Source: Nemertoderma westbladi (Eukaryota > Xenacoelomorpha > Nemertodermatida > Nemertodermatidae). From it: 64,000 nt of DNA. The stretch is taken from NCBI GenBank assembly GCA_032718475.1, contig JAUCBJ010003734.1, forward strand, positions 103,692 through 167,691, in the 5' to 3' direction. The translations under genes were made by a program, and so were the position numbers. Of the stretch, positions 21,540-32,133 are shown piece by piece; position 1 is the stretch's first letter, and every line of letters starts with the position of its first letter. Under the pieces are notes generated by a model. The model ran no database searches. It saw nothing but the letters and a program-made list of their open reading frames with translations, and was not told where the DNA came from.

Positions 21540-22407
21540 CTAAAACGGTTGAAGGGATATACACTTATAAATCCAGGTTATTTGTGCCCAAAGGACTTCG
21601 TTCTAAAGTTGTCAAATCTGTTCATGGTTACAATAGTGCTCACCTGGGTTATGAGAAAACGTTATCATTATTACAACGGGAATGCTATTGGCCAAATATG
21701 GATAAGGAGTTAAAGACTTACTTAAAAAATTGTGATGTCAGTCTTCGCGCAAGGTTTTACCACCAGCACCGATGCCACTGCAATCCCTACCTGAGGTTAC
21801 AAGACCTTATGAGCGGGTTGCTATGGATTTCTGTGGCCCCTTCCCAAAGTCTTCTACTGGAAACACTCATTTGCTTGTTGTCGTAGATCATTTCTCTCGG
21901 TTTCTAGATGTGTTCGCAGTAGGAAACACAACTTCAACAACTGTCATTGGATGTTTAATGAAATTGATTAGAAAATGTCAAAAGCCCCTAGAAATAAAAA
22001 CCATATTGACAGATCAAGGACGATGCTTTATTTCAAATGAGTTTAAAAACTTTTGTCGTCAACAGAAAATCAACAATACAGTAACCAGTCCATACCACCC
22101 TCAGTGTGATGGTATGGCAGAGAGGTTGGTCAGAACCATAAAGGACCACATTAGAGCGCAATTAGTAGAAACTAAAGATGGTACTCAAACTTCATGGGAC
22201 TGTCATATTGATTCATTTGTTTCTACTTACAATCACTCTGTACATAAAAGTCTAGGTTTATCTCCAATGGATGTGGTAAATCAAGTTCACTCACCTATAC
22301 CAGCTCTATCCTGGTTGGGAATTATAAATGATAAACCGATTAATCAAGTTAAACTAGATAATGTTATCCACAAAACGCGAATCTTTCGTCGCAGACAACA
22401 CGAATAT
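21540..22407 (+). pseudogene. pol: Gypsy integrase, first part
   Basis: Integrase coding sequence broken by frameshifts near 21535-21584 and 21740-21772. The zinc module is visible (HGYNSAHLGYEKT, then RECYWP and KNC), with one expected Cys replaced by Ser. The DDE core follows in a good frame from 21772: Asp in MDFCGPF, Asp in LTDQGRCF, Glu in GMAERLVR. At 22408 a BEL element interrupts it, and its open frame ends on a chance stop at 22422 inside that element. The reading frame resumes at 35685 after the insertion. Confidence 0.9.
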
Positions 22408-23496
22408 TGTAAAGTCCAGTAGTATACCGCTTACCGGATCCTGGTAACGATGTATCTTACTGTAAGATCTAGTAATGTATACGGGCTCGTACAGTATCTG
22501 ACAACAAATCCCAGTCCAGGGTATCTAAACAAACAGATACAATACACAAACGACTACTGGCGAGGAGCAGAGCCTAGTGTCTATTCTATGTACGTAAGCA
22601 GGTCTAATGCCTACGAACTAGACAAAAGGAAACCTGTCCTCTAACCGGTATGGCAGATGTACAGTTACAGTAACAGACCAAACTCACAGGAAAACAATCC
22701 CCACGCAGCGAATCCTAACTATCGCTGACAGTCCTAAGTACCGTAACTTGCCACGGTGTGATTTATATGGTTTATATACGAGCTAGTGGGTTAACAGACC
22801 TAGCGTAACAATACTGATCCCCCTGTACGAAATCAGTCTAAAGAGGGTCGTGCCTAATGTAACAATACCACTGCTCTGACAAAACAACAGTTTAATAACG
22901 AAATAAAATACTCCTTCTTGCCATAACTAAATATCAGATCCTAATTTTACAAATACCAAAAGTAAGTTACAGATAAATTCTGCCTAAAAGTAATCTAAAG
23001 TGCGCTATAACTAGTAGAACTCTAAGGGTAAATATGTTTTAGGGCGTGTGTGTGTGGGTGTGTTACAATAAAACAATTTTGGTGTATATCATTTTACTAG
23101 GTTTTAGTGATTTTCTGACCAAAACAATACCATGCGCTAGCTACGAAAATAAGCTAGTCGCGTTTTGTAGAACTTTATACTTACAAATGACATCAAGCTC
23201 TCTCCTTCCTATCCACAACTCAACCGGGCAATTACGGTGTTAGTAACTACACCCGTGATCGGCACAAATACCAGATTCTGGTTGTAAGATAAGAAATAGG
23301 CGTTAATTGCTACCGTACATTAGCTGATCTGGTATACAAATTTGATTCTAGAACTTTGTTGCCGCGGTGGTTAGCAGCAATACCTATCAGTACGTAGCAA
23401 GGCACGGTAGGATATTAATAAACCTCCCTAGGCCAAGCGGTGTGCCGGTAGCAGAAATACTCCTTGCCTGATCAAATAACTAAAGTTCAGACAGAA

Positions 23497-23694
23497 GGGG
23501 GGGGGGGGGGGGTACTAATGTATGTTCTACAAAGCGAACCGGTACCAAACGGTCAGTACTACGAATCACTAAATTATGGAACATATGCTGTCCGTACCTA
23601 ATGTGTACTCGCGTACTGATGAACGGCAATAGTTCGCACCTGTGAGGTATACAGGTAACCCAGGGATTCGTACTACTGATGGGGGGGGGGGGGG
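23497..23694 (+). repeat. Two poly-G runs in the BEL LTR
   Basis: G16 at 23497-23512 and G14 at 23681-23694, each in otherwise mixed sequence. They are possible quadruplex seeds. Confidence 0.8.
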
Positions 23695-25181
23695 TCTGCC
23701 TAGAATATAGTTATTTGATCCTAAATTTGCGGCATCCCAGGACGGCGTCACGCTTACCCTGATCTATAGGTCTTACGTCGGGCACGGGCGTCAAACAAAG
23801 TCTTACCTTTCTCATAAAGCGGGCGCTGCATAGCAAGGCGGAGTATTTCGAAGGGCGAAGGGGGTGCGCGGTCTAAGCTAATGTGGGCGCTAGCGTGTTG
23901 TGGACATCATTTCCCTGCGTTGCTGACGGCCTAACGGTCTAGGCGGCCATCTTCCCAATGCTTGGTTGTCCCAAAGTTGGACGTTCAGAAAAGTGCATGT
24001 TCAGAAGTTTATAGTATATTTACAGTTTACAAAACTTTATCAAACAGAATTGCCAAATAGTTTCAACAAGAAACATAATAAACTAAGTTTTAATGAAGTG
24101 ATAACTAGTGATAAGTCAAGTTTGAGACAAGTGAAGTAAGTGATACTACTACTACTACTACTAGGTCGAGCGAACTCGGACAGTGGAAATGAGATCCTTC
24201 CAGGCTTCCCGATTCTCCATAGTTGTCGCAATTTCGTTTCTCCCAAGTTCAGTATCCCTTTCAAGTTGATCTATATATGTTATGGCAGGTCGTCCACGAC
24301 TACGCTTTCCATGAGTTGGTTGCCAGAAAAGTAGATCTGGTATGACCTCGTCTTTACTTCGCCAGCAGTGCCCACTGAATCTTAATCTGCGTTCACGGAG
24401 GGTGGTTGATACAGGTGGTATTGTACCATAAAGCTCGGCGTTTGTCATGTGTTGTCTCCAGCTGATGTTTAGGGCTGCCCTTAGTAGTCTTGTGTAGCAA
24501 CCATCAATTCGTTGTTCAAGTGATTTAGTCAGTGTCCAGGTCTCACCCCCGTATAAAAATACACTTTCCACTGTGGCTCGAGAGAACTTGGTCTTCAGGT
24601 GCCTGGAGAGATCTGATTTCCAGATGGTATCCATTTTTGATAGAGCTACCCAAGCCTTTGCTTTCCTAACTTCTATGTCCTTTTTGCTACTCTCTATCCA
24701 CGATCCAAGGTACTGGAAGTCATCTACCTTCCTAAGTTGATTATTATCAATGGTTGTCAAGTTTCCATCAACATTAAATGTCATGAATTCGGTCTTGGTA
24801 GCATTTATATGCAATCCAACCTCCTTAGCAGCCCTCTCCACTTTATTTAGTAGAAGCTGTGCATCTGCTAGCGTATTAGAGAGCAGGGCGATGTCATCCG
24901 CAAAGTCGGTGTCTGTGACTGTAGTTGCCGGATATCTACTACTTCTGCGTTCTTGAAGTGTGAATCCCAGATCTTCACCCTTTGTGGCCATCCTCATTGC
25001 GTAATCCAGCACATTACAAATAGTAATGGTGCTAATGTGTCACCTTGCAGTACGCCAGCCAGGATTGAGAAAAACTCAGTTTCACCATCTGGTGAGAGTA
25101 CCTGCGCTTCTGTGTCACAATATAACAATCCAATGCCAGCAACAATTACTTCTGGTATTCCATAAGCTCTTAGGATTTCAA

Positions 25182-25363
25182 GCATTTTACCTCTATGGAT
25201 GGAGTCGAATGCCTTCTTGAAGTCCACAAAAGTCATGACTGTGGGGAGATTCTTTGACTTAATTCCTTCATGATTGAAGGAATTAAGTCAAAGAATCTCC
25301 CCGCAGTCATGACTTTTGTGGACTTCAAGAAGGCATTCGACTCCATCCATAGAGGTAAAATGC
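25182..25363. repeat. 89-bp inverted repeat inside the RTE RT gene
   Basis: The arms 25182-25270 and 25275-25363 are reverse complements with a single mismatch, around the loop tgat. The right arm is an inverted duplicate of RT codons around VDFKKAFDS. Copy b lacks it. Confidence 0.93.
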
Positions 25364-27363
25364 CGTCGCTCTCCGTAGTGCAAGTATCTGAGCTATTGTT
25401 GATCTACTTGGTCGAAATCCGTTTTGGCTCTTACGCAGTAGTTTCTCTATGCGAGGCCTAATCCTATATAGAATCATTTTATTGTATATTTTGGCAGCTA
25501 CCACAAGCAGACAGATCCCACGATAGTTAGTTGGTATGCCGAGGTCTCCTTTCTTGGGGAGAGGCTTTAGTTGACCTTTAGTCCAAATTGGTGGTGGCTT
25601 TTCCCCTTTTAACATCCGGTTGCAAACATTCAATAATGGTCTATTTAGCACTCCGGTTTTCCATACCTCCGCTGGGATTTCATCTAATCCACTCGCTTTA
25701 TTATTGGACATGCTTTTAATGCTTCTTTGGAGTTCGGCAGGTGTGAAGTCCCCTGTTTCTATAGGTAGTGTCTTGTCATATATTTTCCTTGTAGGGCTGA
25801 CCTCGATGTTTGGTGGCTGCCCAAGCAAGTTGCTGAAGTGATTTTTCCACTTCCCAACACGTTCTTCAGGACTATCGGCTTTGAGGCGCCCCTTTGCACA
25901 ACTTTTCCGACCAGATACCTCATTTACAGTTTGCCAGGTAAGTCTTGATTGTTGCTGTATGTGAGCAGTTGTAATTGCTTCAGTTTTATCCTGTATGTAC
26001 TTTTCCTGGCTGATGTTGTAGGCCAATTTAAGATCGTCCTTAGCTTTCTCAACCTTGTTAATGTTTTTGGTTGTTGGATGTTCGGTTTTAACTTTGTAGG
26101 CTATCTTAAGATCTTCTCTCTTACAAGTAACCTCAGAGTTTTGCCATGGCACATACTGTTTTCGTTTAGGTTTCTGGGGGATATGCCTCTTAGCTGATTC
26201 CTTGTGGGCTGTTATTATATTCTGGTATATTGAATCGGTGGATTGGTCTTCATCCATTGACTGAAGTGCTTCAAAGCGGTTTTGAACTTCTACTGTATAA
26301 GCATCTTTTACAGCATTGTCAGTTCTGAGTTTCTCCCAGTCATAGTTGATTTGCTTGCTTGTTCTGGGTTTGCTGGCTCTCAAACTGAGTCTGATCTCTG
26401 CAGTCACAATTCTGTGGTCCGAACCAATTAGGTTGAACGAGCTGTATGCCTCGCAGTTGATCATGCTATTTCTCCACTTTTTGTTTATAAGGATGTAATC
26501 CAGTTGTGCTTTGGTTCCATTAGGGTATTGAAAGGTCCATAGCTTCCCCTTACTCTTTTCGAATGTGTTGTTTGTTGGTATCAATTCACATTCTTCCATT
26601 AGGTCTCAGAGTAAGTACCCATTTCTGTTAGAACTGGTGTTATAGGTGTAACCCTTGATGTCTTCTGGGCCAATTTGTGCATTCAGGTCACCAGCAATGA
26701 CTTTAACATTGTGTTTCGGGATGTCCTTAATAAGTCCAGTCAGTTCTTCATAAAACTTGATTGCTTGTTCTGGCTCTGATGCATTGGTTGGACTGTAGCA
26801 ACATATAACTATTGTCTTGGGATTCCCATCAAATGTTGCGATCATAACCCTGGAATTTATAGATTCGATGTTGTTTAGGGTCTTAAGTGCAAATGGGCTT
26901 AACAGAATTCCTACTCCACCAATTGATGCATTGGCCGAGTTTCTTACTGCTGAGCTTGTTACTAACGTCCATCCATTTCCAATGTCATTGTACTTCATGG
27001 CAGTGTCTTCATGACAAATCCGATGTTCTTGGATGCAGATGATGTCGATGTTATATTCCATTGCCAGAGCGACCATGTCACCCTGTTTGCTCTGTGCTTT
27101 CAGCGTGCGTGCGTTCATTGTAGCAATCTTTAGTGTCTTTTTACATTTCAACAGGTTGGTTCTTCTTTCTTCTCTGTCTTCTGTTCCAGTAGCCAATTTA
27201 TCGACCCCAGCCTGGTGTACCACTGAGGGACGCAGTCCTTGTTGACCCGGGCGACGACCGAGCCGGTATTTCTCCTGGAGGGTTCTCATACTCATATCTT
27301 TCAGTTGCGGGAGTAAACCGCTTGTGGTCGCAACTCCTACAAGCGTCTTCGCAGTAGGTCGCC

Positions 27364-27427
27364 GTTGGTTGATTACCTTCCGCCGACCTTGTCAGCATGT
27401 CTAGCCGTTGGTTGATTACCTTCCGCC
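27364..27427. repeat. 42-bp tandem duplication at LINE 5' end
   Basis: The string gttggttgattaccttccgc occurs at about 27364 and 27406. The mini-element at 42376-42540 has only one copy, so copy a gained a duplicate. Confidence 0.8.
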
Positions 27428-27984
27428 TATCCATGGCCTACAGCCCTGCTGCCGACTGTAGGGGTCCATTTGTTACACTCTGAACCAAGTGTGCCTCCTG
27501 GGTTAGGTTACCTAACACAGGTAGAGGAGCATCCAGTATAGACAGGGCGGGGCTTGTATCATCTCTAATGCAGATGCGTATCAAGCCTTTGCCTTCAATG
27601 GTGCCCTAGGCGCTATAGCCCTCAATGACTTATTTAGTTGACGGGGCTGAACCAACCCACTCTTGATCAACTAAATAATGAATAGGCTATGCTTATCGGG
27701 CCTGCCCTACTGGGCTGACAGCTACAGGTAGTACCACATTACTGCCATAGTGGTAGCAGGATCTGGGGACCTGACCTAACCGAAGGCAAACCAGCCCTTT
27801 ATATACTAAATCTGGAACATAGAATCCGCTAGAACCTTCCAGAGTATTCCATGGCCTCACATTGGAGCAATAAGATGTTCTATGCCCTATGATTGGCCCA
27901 ACTCATCGTTCCATGTGTTGTACGCACCTCATTGGTTTATCAAATTGTACCAAATGAAAATAAATTGCCCCAAAATGCAAATTT

Positions 27985-28058
27985 CCCGACTGGGATTCGA
28001 ACTCGTAACCTATCTGTAATGCAACCAACGCCTTACCATCTGACCACTACGCCATGAG
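27985..28058 (-). ncRNA. tRNA-like Pol III module in BEL 3' LTR
   Basis: The minus strand reads tggcgtagtggtcagatgg (A box type), then gagttcgaatccc (B box type), over about 74 nt. The same module lies in the other LTR at 35471-35545. The cloverleaf stems are poor, so it looks tRNA-derived rather than a tRNA gene. Confidence 0.5.
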
Positions 28059-28192
28059 ATTAACTACGGGTTTTATGTGTACTAATATGAATAGGCATAT
28101 TACATTACTGTAACATAATCAAAATGCATCGGATTTTCGAAAGTTTTTTACGTTATACTACAAATGCTATCCTATAGTGAAATAATTCATCA

Positions 28193-28597
28193 CCGCTCCA
28201 TGAAAACAGTAAGTAAGACTGTTTTCACCAATCGAAATACAAACTATTTACAAATACTTCTAAATCTACTGGTGGGGCCTAAAATATAAAATAATCACTA
28301 TCTAATTATTACATACTTAATATTGCAGGTACGGCGTAAATACAATCCATCATACATACAAATACAAATTTACCAATCAACTTTAGTGCATAAAATACAA
28401 AAAAAGAGGGCTTTCGGTTATCAAGATAAGCAAATTAAACAAATCAGAACAAACAAATCAGAACAAATCGAACAAATAATTACAAAGCTTTCAATAATCT
28501 TTCATATATTACAAATATACATAATAAATTCACCAAATTAAATCACTTCAAATATAAAACAAACATAATGCGCTAATAATTTCCAAATAAGTCTTAA
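28193..28597 (-). other. BEL internal region next to the 3' LTR
   Basis: AT-rich noncoding sequence between the LTR edge and the piggyBac. The bases next to the LTR read ggagcgg on the minus strand, a weak polypurine tract candidate. The last four bases are the piggyBac target TTAA. Confidence 0.5.
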
Positions 28598-30555
28598 CCC
28601 ACGGGCGCCGATGGGATTTGAGCCACACGGAGTACCATTGGGGTCACATTAGACCCCAGTACTAAAATAGTAGTTTCTAGTGGACCTGAATGGAAATATG
28701 TAGTAATAATGGACCGAATCTTTATTGGAGCCACCAAACTAAGTAATTTTAGCCCAGACCTGTAAATTTTCAACTTGTCTGACTTTTATATCAAATAAAA
28801 TTTAATATATTGAATTTTTTGGAAATTTTCACTTAAAATCCGGAATCCGCTCTTTTAATTTACAAAATAACAACTAATAGACACATAATATCCACTAATA
28901 GAAATAATGATACTACTAATATAACCTAACTAACTATAACCTAATATAATCTAACTACTAATAGAAACAACAACACGAAACAATAACAATAAAAAATTGT
29001 AAATCCCGCAACAAATTATCCACAACATCCGCAACAAATAATTGCCAAGTGTTCCTTACACATAAACTTATTGCACTTAGCACAAACATTGCTTATCTTT
29101 GCGTCTTTAGTACGGGGACAATAATCGCAACGCTTTCTCTTAGTAGACCCTCGATTCAGTACTACTGGATGGGTATTATAGGACGCGTTTCTGTTGGTTT
29201 CAGAAATAATAGCTACATAACTGCTAGGAATTCTGCTGTACACAGTTCTAACAGATACCGCTTCTTTCATTAGTTGTTCTGAGAGAGATAAAAGAAAATG
29301 TCTTCTTTCTTTGAAAGTAGAACGACGTTGTGTAGATGGGAATTTAATTCGAAAAACAATAAAGGCAGCTATAGCTGCAACGTCTGTTATGGTGTAAAAT
29401 AATTTTACTGGCCAACGTCTCGTTGCCCTTCTAACGGTTGCCATGGTGACCATTTTATCCATAACATCAACACCGCCCTTGAGATGGTTGTAATCTAATA
29501 TTATCCGCAGCTGATTCAATGAGGTTTTGCCGAACATGCCTGGGTAGACCTCTGGAAGTTCGGACAATATTAATGTTCCGGACTTTTCCTGGTGTATGAG
29601 GAGTTTTTGACCACGTAATTTTCCTGTCTTTGGAAACATAATTTGAGTTCTTCTTCTTTGGATTAGCCTCAGTTGGAGCAGCAACTTTACTACTATCTGT
29701 ATCACTAGTCAGAGTCATGACTTCTTCGTCGTCTTCGCTGCAAACTTCCTCGTCTTCGCTACAAACTTCCTCGTCTTCGCTGCAAACTTCCTCGTCTTCG
29801 CTGCAAACTTCTTCGGTAGAGATATCAGACCCGTTATCACTAGCCTCTACATCATCTTCACATTGATCAGGAATGACTCCCTCCAAAAATCGAGGATCAT
29901 AGAACAAATCGAACCGTTTCATCCGATCTCTGCGGGGATAAGTTTTCCTTTCTCCACCATTACGTGATGGTGGGGTACCGCTTGTACCAGTGGTACTGGT
30001 ACAGGAACTCATCATTTCCAGATTTCTGTATTACAGTACTGTATTGTACACAATGTACAACAGTAGGCCTACTGCATAGAGTATTTATACAGTAGGTTTA
30101 TTTATAGGAATACGTAGTGGAACTAAAACGATGATCTAAAATTTACTATGCACTTGAGAGTTAGAGAGACATATCCTTACATTACAGGTAATTGCCAAGA
30201 GAGCGTAGCCTTATGCTCGCTCCCGGTGTTTCAATGTCACATTCCCTGGTCTCTTTTACTTATCATGAATGTAAACTGAAATTAAATTCCACTTAGGTGT
30301 TTCTTTTCGAGATTAAATGCATAAAAAACCATTGGGGTCGTATTGACCCCAATGGTCATTGGCGTGGCCAAGGTAATTAAATTCAAATTAAAAGCGTAAA
30401 TTAAATTTTTGGTGTGCGAAGTTATATGGGTCGTGTAGAGCACACAAAAATTGAGGAATTCATGGAATTTCAGCTCTTGAACATTAATTAGACTGAAATG
30501 ACAACACTTTCAATGTGTCCTTGGGGTCTTAAAAGACCCCATGGGAGTCCTTGGG
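28598..30555 (-). mobile_element. piggyBac element, internally deleted
   Basis: A 1958-bp element between two TTAA sites (28594-28597 and 30556-30559). The ends are inverted: left cccacgggcgccgatggg, right (reverse complement) cccaaggactcccatgggg. Sub-terminal repeats with ggggtc and gacccc lie inside both ends. It inserted into the BEL body. Confidence 0.92.
29016..30015 (-). pseudogene. piggyBac transposase, middle deleted
   Basis: The N-terminal part starts at ATG 30015. It is acidic, with four copies of the 7-residue repeat EVCSEDE (a 21-bp tandem repeat at about 29725-29810), then the conserved lead-in with TWSKTPHTPGKVRNI. The sequence then jumps to the C-terminal part: YNHLKGGVDVMDKM (the last catalytic Asp block), TRRWPVKLFY, and a cysteine-rich zinc end (KRCDYCPRTK, CAKCNKFMC, CCGCC). 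About 300 residues holding the first catalytic acids are missing, and the two parts are in different frames. It cannot work but may be mobilised in trans. Confidence 0.9.
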
Positions 30556-30630
30556 TTAAAGTGTCCTCCTGACGAGCTCAATAGTTCGTCCTACTGGTCT
30601 AGATATCTTCTCCTTAGCACTAATTGCTAA

Positions 30631-30651
30631 CGGTAGGCTCGCAAGCCTTCC
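30631..30651. repeat. Hairpin motif, copy 1
   Basis: Contains aggctcgcaagcct, a 5-bp stem with a cgca loop, followed by a pyrimidine-rich stretch. Repeated at 30777 and 31757. Confidence 0.7.
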
Positions 30652-30699
30652 TTCTCTATCTCGCTCCTCCAAAACCAACATCCAAACGTAACGTCCAAT

Positions 30700-30776
30700 A
30701 CAATACCAAATATAATATTCAAATATAAATACCCAAATATAATATCCAAATATAATATCCAAATATAATATCCAAT
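30700..30776 (+). repeat. 13-bp AT tandem repeat
   Basis: About six copies of ccaaatataatat with small changes, ending at the second hairpin motif. Confidence 0.85.
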
Positions 30777-30797
30777 CGGTAGGCTCGCAAGCCTTCC
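30777..30797. repeat. Hairpin motif, copy 2
   Basis: Same 21-bp string as at 30631, and the flanking pyrimidine-rich ~20 bp are also similar. Confidence 0.7.
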
Positions 30798-30917
30798 TTC
30801 CTTCATCTCACTCTCCTAATCCTTGGTCGAACGGGCTCGTCCACGTCCTCTAATACGATTGGGTGGTGGTCGGGATCGAACTGGACTCGGACTTCGGTGT
30901 CGAGCTGTCGGTGGTTC

Positions 30918-31354
30918 CTACGTCAAGTTGCCTGCGGTTCTAGAATACCGGGAAATGAAACGACCGCCTTCTTGGTAAAGCAGACTTTGGTGGTTTGGGC
31001 AACGCGCTAATATCGGCTCGGGGTTCTCCGGGTTCAAGCGCATAGGAATCGCGTTGTCTTGCTCACGCATACATCCTCCACATTTATAGAACAGTTTATA
31101 AATGGAGAACGTGTCCTTGGTTTCCGGATCCGCTCCTCGAGCGCGTCTATAAAGATCATATCTCTGTGTCTCGGGTCCTCGCAAACGTCGCTGGTGTCGC
31201 ATAACGCATCGTAGGGGTACAACGCTTTGAACTCCGCGCGTAACTCCTCCTCTCTTTTGTTATAAGCGTCCAATCGCTGTCGCGTGATGTTTGTATCCGC
31301 CTTGGACTTAGCGAGCTTGGCTGTACTCCTAGCCATACTCTCCACTTCAAACAT
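30918..31354 (-). pseudogene. Orphan protein with coiled coil and zinc-finger-like end
   Basis: Not recognised. Reading from ATG 31354, the first ~75 residues are charged and helical (KREEELRAEFKALYP), then IFIDALEERI. A frameshift near 31130 follows. The second frame gives a compact C2-C-H cluster (FYKCGGCMREQ, about 20 residues later ARCPNHQSLLY) and ends at 30918. The base composition is richer in G+C than its surroundings. It could be an extra gene of the BEL element, a captured cellular piece or another insertion. No env-like features. Confidence 0.45.
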
Positions 31355-31756
31355 GTTAAAGTTTTGGCTCCATAACGATTAAACGGTGCCTGGTGCTCCT
31401 GTTCCTGCATGAATCCCTGTATATGTAGTGTTTCTACTAGAGGAAGCACAAACAGAGGTTAGATGTGAGGAGACTTAGAGTTTTGTCGGCTTTTGGCTCA
31501 ACTTTGCTCTAAAACCCCAACCCATTTGCCTAATGACTTCGGGTTCGCGTGATTTTGCACTGGCTCCTGATCCAAAAAATTGTGCCGATAAAAAACGAAT
31601 TCCGGGTAAACTAGCCGCGAGTCTAAAATACTCACCTTTAATTTCCCAAACTACATTCCCAAAGAAATAATGCAGTCGAGAATTAATTCGGTGTAAATAA
31701 TAGTAGACACGACTACGTAGAACAAGGCCGGTTTTCTTTTCCAAAAAAAAATTTAT

Positions 31757-31777
31757 CGGTAGGCTCGCAAGCCTTCC
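31757..31777. repeat. Hairpin motif, copy 3
   Basis: Third copy of the 21-bp motif of 30631 and 30777. Confidence 0.7.
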
Positions 31778-32133
31778 ATCCGCTCTTGTCCTCCCCAATT
31801 TTAATTTTATCTAGCTGTATTCTAGAATTCGCATTCACTGGAGAATCATTTTTCTTAAATTTAAATCCAACTGAATGGATTTGTCTAATAATTTTTGAAA
31901 AATTGTCTCACTTGTGGGTTCCAAGTGGAATTCCATTCCTACTGTACACACAATCCCGCTCCTATGTGATACATAAGGGTACTACCCTCCATGTTCACAT
32001 ATAAAGACAATGGAATTCCACCGCTGTCTCTATCTACAGTGAAGAGGATTACAAATGCACATACAGTAATACAAAATACTAAATTACTAAAATACGGTAA
32101 GTCTGTGTGGCGGCCAACAAAGGTCCCACATCT

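Larger units (their letters stand above)
24161..27434 (-). pseudogene. RTE endonuclease-reverse transcriptase (copy a)
   Basis: One polyprotein read right to left. The AP-type endonuclease has IATMNARTL, CIQEHRI, VIAGDLNAQIG, QLDYILI and SDHRIVTA. RT follows, with NYRGICLLVVAAK, FVDFKKAFDS (catalytic Asp), the GVLQGDTLAP turn and DTDFADDIALL (catalytic DD). The end is typical of these LINEs (RRLRFSGHCWRSKDEV, later GRPAITYIDQLERDT). Breaks: a frameshift near 27290, an in-frame TGA near 26606 (TTA in copy d), an inverted-repeat insertion at 25271-25363 and a one-base deletion near 25013. It would nick DNA and copy its RNA at the target, but this copy is dead. Confidence 0.93.
24146..27778 (-). 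mobile_element. RTE-type LINE, full length (copy a, family 1)
   Basis: A 3.63 kb minus-strand LINE whose limits are fixed by the empty site at 35264/35265 in the partner LTR. At most a 2-bp duplication (ta) is present. The 3' end is a (tag)n microsatellite tail after the string cgagttcgctcgac. The 5' end begins taggtcagg. The order is 5' UTR (about 27435-27778), endonuclease, RT, short 3' UTR, with no separate gag-like ORF1, as in RTE clades. Confidence 0.92.
22408..28192 (-). repeat. BEL 3' LTR, 2.15 kb, split by RTE
   Basis: The LTR proper is 22408-24145 plus 27779-28192. The stretch 23794-24145 and 27779-28192 matches the truncated 5' LTR at 34913-35679 with only about seven differences. 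The part 22408-23793 has no partner because the other LTR is deleted there. It holds two G runs and a Pol III-like module. No coding sequence was seen. Confidence 0.88.
30560..32133 (-). other. BEL post-pol region
   Basis: Sequence between the integrase stop and the piggyBac, in the position where some BEL elements carry env. It contains the orphan broken frame at 30918-31354, three copies of a hairpin motif and an AT tandem repeat. A further unassigned frame (31475-31798) has no recognisable domain. No signal peptide or membrane span was seen. Confidence 0.5.

Noticed and set aside
30918-31354. Envelope gene of the BEL element
   Set aside because: No signal peptide, furin-like site or membrane anchor, and too short.
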